Source of the DNA: Treponema sp. | GTDB taxonomy: Bacteria; Spirochaetota; Spirochaetia; Treponematales; Breznakiellaceae | Assembly: GCA_031284105.1 (NCBI GenBank) | Contig: JAITAN010000099.1 | Location: 1 to 10,306 of the forward strand | Direction: 5' to 3' | DNA length: 10,306 nt | Part shown: piece after piece, positions 8,251 through 10,306 of the stretch | Numbering within the stretch: position 1 is the first letter of the stretch | How the letters are laid out: each line of letters starts with the position of its first letter | Translations under genes and position numbers: made by a program | Notes under the pieces: model-generated | What the model was told of the DNA's origin: nothing | The model's input: only the letters and a program-made list of their open reading frames with translations | Database searches by the model: none

Positions 8251-8255
8251 GGAGG
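8251..8255 (+). promoter_or_regulatory. Ribosome binding site that fixes the second symporter start
   Basis: GGAGG lies eight bases before the ATG at 8264. It favours this start over the in-frame TTG at 8159, which lies inside the GH2 remnant and has no Shine-Dalgarno sequence. Confidence 0.85.
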
Positions 8256-8263
8256 AATATAAC

Positions 8264-9637
8264 ATGGAAACAGCAGACAGATCGGCACGGGAAAACGGCT
8301 CCCATTCAAAACTATCACAGGGGCATCTGCCCGCATGGTATGTCCTTGCGTGGAATTCGCGTGCGCTTTCAGTTGCGATAAGTGTCGTAATATTAATGCA
8401 GATCACCTATTACTCTACGGAAGTGGTAGGACTAAGCGCCGCCCTGGTGGGAACAATATTCCTTGTTTCAAAAATCTTTGACGGAATAACGGATTTGATT
8501 GTAGGCTTCATTATTGACAGGACAAACACAAGGCTTGGCAAAGCGCGTCCTTATGAGTTGTTCATAATTCCGTTGTGGCTGCTCATTGTGTTCTTATTCA
8601 GTACTCCAGATATGGGTACAACGGGCAAAATAATTTATATTTTTGTGTTTTATACATTTATAAATTCGGTCTGCACAACATTTCTTCAGTCATCTGAAAC
8701 AGTTTATCTCGGCAGGGCCGTGCTGGATGACGGTGGCCGCGCAAAAATATTGGCGATAGGCGGAGTCATTGTTATGTTGATAAGCGCCGTTTCCAGTATG
8801 ATTTTACCGCAGTTGATGAATTCCTGGGGCACTTTGCCGGGCGGCTGGACAAAAATCGCGCTGGTCTATGCCGTTCCCATGTTGGTTATCGGGTTATTGC
8901 GTTTCATATTCATCAAGGAAAAGACAATAAGTAATAAGGATGAGAAGAGCAATAGCCTGGGCTTTGTGGAAGGTCTAAAGCTGTTGAGCCGGAACAAGTA
9001 CATCTTCATACTGACCGCGCTTATTTTACTGTCTTTTCTTGCCACCAACATTTTAGGCATTACCGGAACTTATTATTTCCGGTTTATCATGGGTGATCTG
9101 GGGTTACTATCGCTGGTCGGCATGATGGGACTCCTGGGGCCGTTCCTTTTCCTGCTGTTCCCGCTCGCGTTGCGTAAAATAGGCTCAATCGGATTTGTGC
9201 GTATCGGTTTTACCGTGGCCGCCGTAGTCTGCGCGGTACGCTTCTTCTTTTACGATAACCTCCCGGTTTTGGTAATTAGCAGTTTCCTGAGCGGTATCGG
9301 GCTTACGTCAATAACCATGATCAATCATTTTTTCATTCTTCAGTGTATAGAATACGGCGAGTTAAAAACAGGGAAAAGAGTGGAGGGCACTCCCGCCGCT
9401 CTTACAAATTTCGCGAACAAAATAGGCAGCGCCATAGCGTCCGCCGGTACGGGTTTTATTATGGCCACCGGCGGCTATGTCAGTTCGGCTTCCGTACAGC
9501 CGGATAGCGCGCTTATGTCCATTCGTCTGCTTTATTCCCTTGTCCCAGCCGCCCTGAGTGTCATTATGATAATTATCCTGCGTTTCTTTGATGTGGAAAA
9601 AACACTTCAAACGATGAAGAAGGAGAAGACGGCATGA
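8264..9637 (+). CDS. Second GPH-family sugar:cation symporter, MFS
   Basis: Inner-membrane sugar symporter, 457 residues from the ATG at 8264; the frame is open further upstream but runs back into the GH2 remnant. The GPH signature IFDGITDLIVGFIIDRTNTR with LGKARPYE covers residues 71-98; Asp73 and Asp77 match the MelB cation-site aspartates. The second signature, IEYGELKTGKRVEG, is closer to the family consensus than in the symporter at 2072. The stretch STEVVGLSAALVGTIFLVSK is very MelB-like, yet helix I (AWNSRALSVAISVVILMQ) carries no Asp. QPDSALMSIRL near the end matches QPDSALFAIRL of the first symporter, confirming paralogy. The stop overlaps the start of a 38-codon ORF (ATGA), and a GH2 gene follows, so it probably imports a beta-galactoside- or beta-glucuronide-type oligosaccharide. 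The family is certain; the substrate is inferred from context. Confidence 0.92.
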   Translation: METADRSARENGSHSKLSQGHLPAWYVLAWNSRALSVAISVVILMQITYYSTEVVGLSAALVGTIFLVSKIFDGITDLIVGFIIDRTNTRLGKARPYELFIIPLWLLIVFLFSTPDMGTTGKIIYIFVFYTFINSVCTTFLQSSETVYLGRAVLDDGGRAKILAIGGVIVMLISAVSSMILPQLMNSWGTLPGGWTKIALVYAVPMLVIGLLRFIFIKEKTISNKDEKSNSLGFVEGLKLLSRNKYIFILTALILLSFLATNILGITGTYYFRFIMGDLGLLSLVGMMGLLGPFLFLLFPLALRKIGSIGFVRIGFTVAAVVCAVRFFFYDNLPVLVISSFLSGIGLTSITMINHFFILQCIEYGELKTGKRVEGTPAALTNFANKIGSAIASAGTGFIMATGGYVSSASVQPDSALMSIRLLYSLVPAALSVIMIIILRFFDVEKTLQTMKKEKTA

Positions 9638-9750
9638 AACAATCGCCAAACGGCTTTTTTGTAGGGGCGACAACCACACCCGTCAGGCCAAAAAGAATAA
9701 TGCAACAGAAACCATTGGGTTATGAAACATATTACAGGAGCAATGCGTAA
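9634..9750 (+). CDS. 38-residue small ORF coupled to symporter and GH2
   Basis: I do not recognise this short ORF. It begins MKQSPNGFFVGATTTPVRPK and ends with ETYYRSNA. It has a good ribosome binding site, AAGGAG at 9620-9625, eight bases before its ATG. That ATG shares ATGA with the symporter stop, and its TAA shares a base with the GH2 start (TAATG). Net charge is positive, with no membrane segment. The double overlap argues for real translation, at least as a coupling device that carries ribosomes from the symporter into GH2. It could instead be a leader-like spacer or the scrap of a lost gene. Whether the peptide has a function is unknown. Confidence 0.5.
   Translation: MKQSPNGFFVGATTTPVRPKRIMQQKPLGYETYYRSNA
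9736..9740 (+). promoter_or_regulatory. Ribosome binding site of intact GH2
   Basis: AGGAG lies nine bases before the ATG at 9750, inside the last codons of the small ORF. It supports ATG 9750 as the GH2 start. Confidence 0.8.
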
Positions 9751-10306
9751 TGGAAAAAATGAACTTTTGCGACGGCTGGGCATTCAAAAAACAGGGCGCT
9801 GAAAACGCGGAGCCTGTTACGCTGCCCCATGACGCGATGATTTTGGAAAAGCGCGATCCGAATAGCCCCAGCGGTAGCGCGGGAGCGTTTTTCCCCGGCG
9901 GCGTATACGAGTACGAAAAGAATATTTTTGTACCCGATGATTGGGCGGAAAAATCAGTTGTCTTCAAGTTTGAGGGGGTGTATAAAAACAGCGCCGTCTA
10001 TCTTAACGGCGAAGAAGCGGGTGGCTGCGCTTATGGTTATTCGCAATTTTACGTTCACGCCGATACATTGCTGCGCTACGGCGCGGAAAATACTATCCGC
10101 GTAGTCGCGCATAATGACGACCAGCCTAATAGCCGCTGGTATACTGGTTCCGGTATATATAGGCCGGTCTGGCTCCTTCTGTCCGGCAAGACCCATATAG
10201 ACATTGATGGGGTAAAAATTTCCACGATTTCCTATAATCCCGCGAAAATCCGGGTGGACACGTCGCATAGCGGGGGAGATACCGTAACCGTTGAGGTGCT
10301 GGATAA
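9750..10306 (+). CDS. GH2 family glycosidase (beta-galactosidase/glucuronidase type), 3' partial
   Basis: N-terminal 185 codons of a GH2 retaining beta-glycosidase; the frame stays open to the window edge, so the catalytic barrel is not visible. It begins MEKMNFCDGWAFKKQ with no signal peptide, so it is probably cytoplasmic. The jelly-roll sugar-binding domain is plain: LPHDAMI, FPGGVYEYEK, FEGVYKNSAVYLNG, then NTIRVVAHN and the family hallmark SRWYTGSGIYRPVWL. The immunoglobulin-like domain starts near residue 155. The gene follows the symporter through the small ORF with a one-base TAATG overlap. It is the intact paralogue of the broken GH2 at 7934-8181; at protein level roughly half of the aligned residues match by eye, so the two are old paralogues. 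Family is certain. Galactosidase, glucuronidase and other specificities cannot be separated without the barrel. Confidence 0.94.
   Translation, partial: MEKMNFCDGWAFKKQGAENAEPVTLPHDAMILEKRDPNSPSGSAGAFFPGGVYEYEKNIFVPDDWAEKSVVFKFEGVYKNSAVYLNGEEAGGCAYGYSQFYVHADTLLRYGAENTIRVVAHNDDQPNSRWYTGSGIYRPVWLLLSGKTHIDIDGVKISTISYNPAKIRVDTSHSGGDTVTVEVLD

Noticed and set aside
8159..8263. TTG-started N-terminal extension of the second symporter
   Set aside because: The start lies in the GH2 remnant, has no RBS, and the family-length protein begins at ATG 8264 with a strong GGAGG.
9643..9659. GCC-AAAC-GGC followed by six or more T, terminator-like
   Set aside because: The stem is only three base pairs and lies inside the small ORF between coupled genes, so it is too weak to call.

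Overview
The window is a dense stretch of same-strand (+) carbohydrate-utilisation genes from an anaerobic-type bacterium. Strong AGGAGG-like ribosome binding sites, very short gene spacing, a roughly balanced base composition, and hydrolases without signal peptides paired with GPH-type sugar symporters fit a gut or rumen Clostridia or a gut Treponema. The sequence alone does not settle which. There is no SusC/SusD pair, so it is not a Bacteroidetes-style PUL.

Layout. Bases 1-2070 are a GH3 beta-glycosidase whose 5' end lies outside the window. Then come a GPH/MFS sugar symporter (2072-3415), a GH43 enzyme with C-terminal F5/8C (CBM32-like) and Fn3-like modules (3434-5254), and an 883-residue GH106-like glycosidase (5267-7918). 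After these sits the remnant of a GH2 gene (7934-about 8181), broken by a nonsense codon, a one-base deletion, a second nonsense change and loss of most of its 3' part. A second, paralogous GPH symporter follows; its true start is 8264, not the upstream TTG at 8159. An uncatalogued 38-codon small ORF (9634-9750) overlaps the symporter stop by ATGA and the next start by TAATG. The window ends inside an intact GH2 gene (9750-10306, running off the edge), which is the paralogue of the remnant.

How it works together (inference). The two symporters bring plant-polysaccharide oligosaccharides into the cytoplasm. GH3, GH43, GH106-like and GH2 enzymes, none of which shows a signal peptide where its N-terminus is visible, then strip beta-glucosyl/xylosyl, arabinosyl/xylosyl, possibly alpha-L-rhamnosyl, and beta-galactosyl-type residues. 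The locus reads as two modules in tandem: module A (GH3-MFS-GH43-GH106-like-psiGH2) and module B (MFS-sORF-GH2). The GH2 of module A appears to have decayed while that of module B was kept.

The most interesting points are the fossil GH2 gene and its junction, the doubly coupled small ORF, the apparent loss in both symporters of the MelB sugar-binding aspartates, and the unusual helical insertion in the GH43 propeller. No RNA genes, CRISPR arrays, insertion sequences or convincing terminators were seen.
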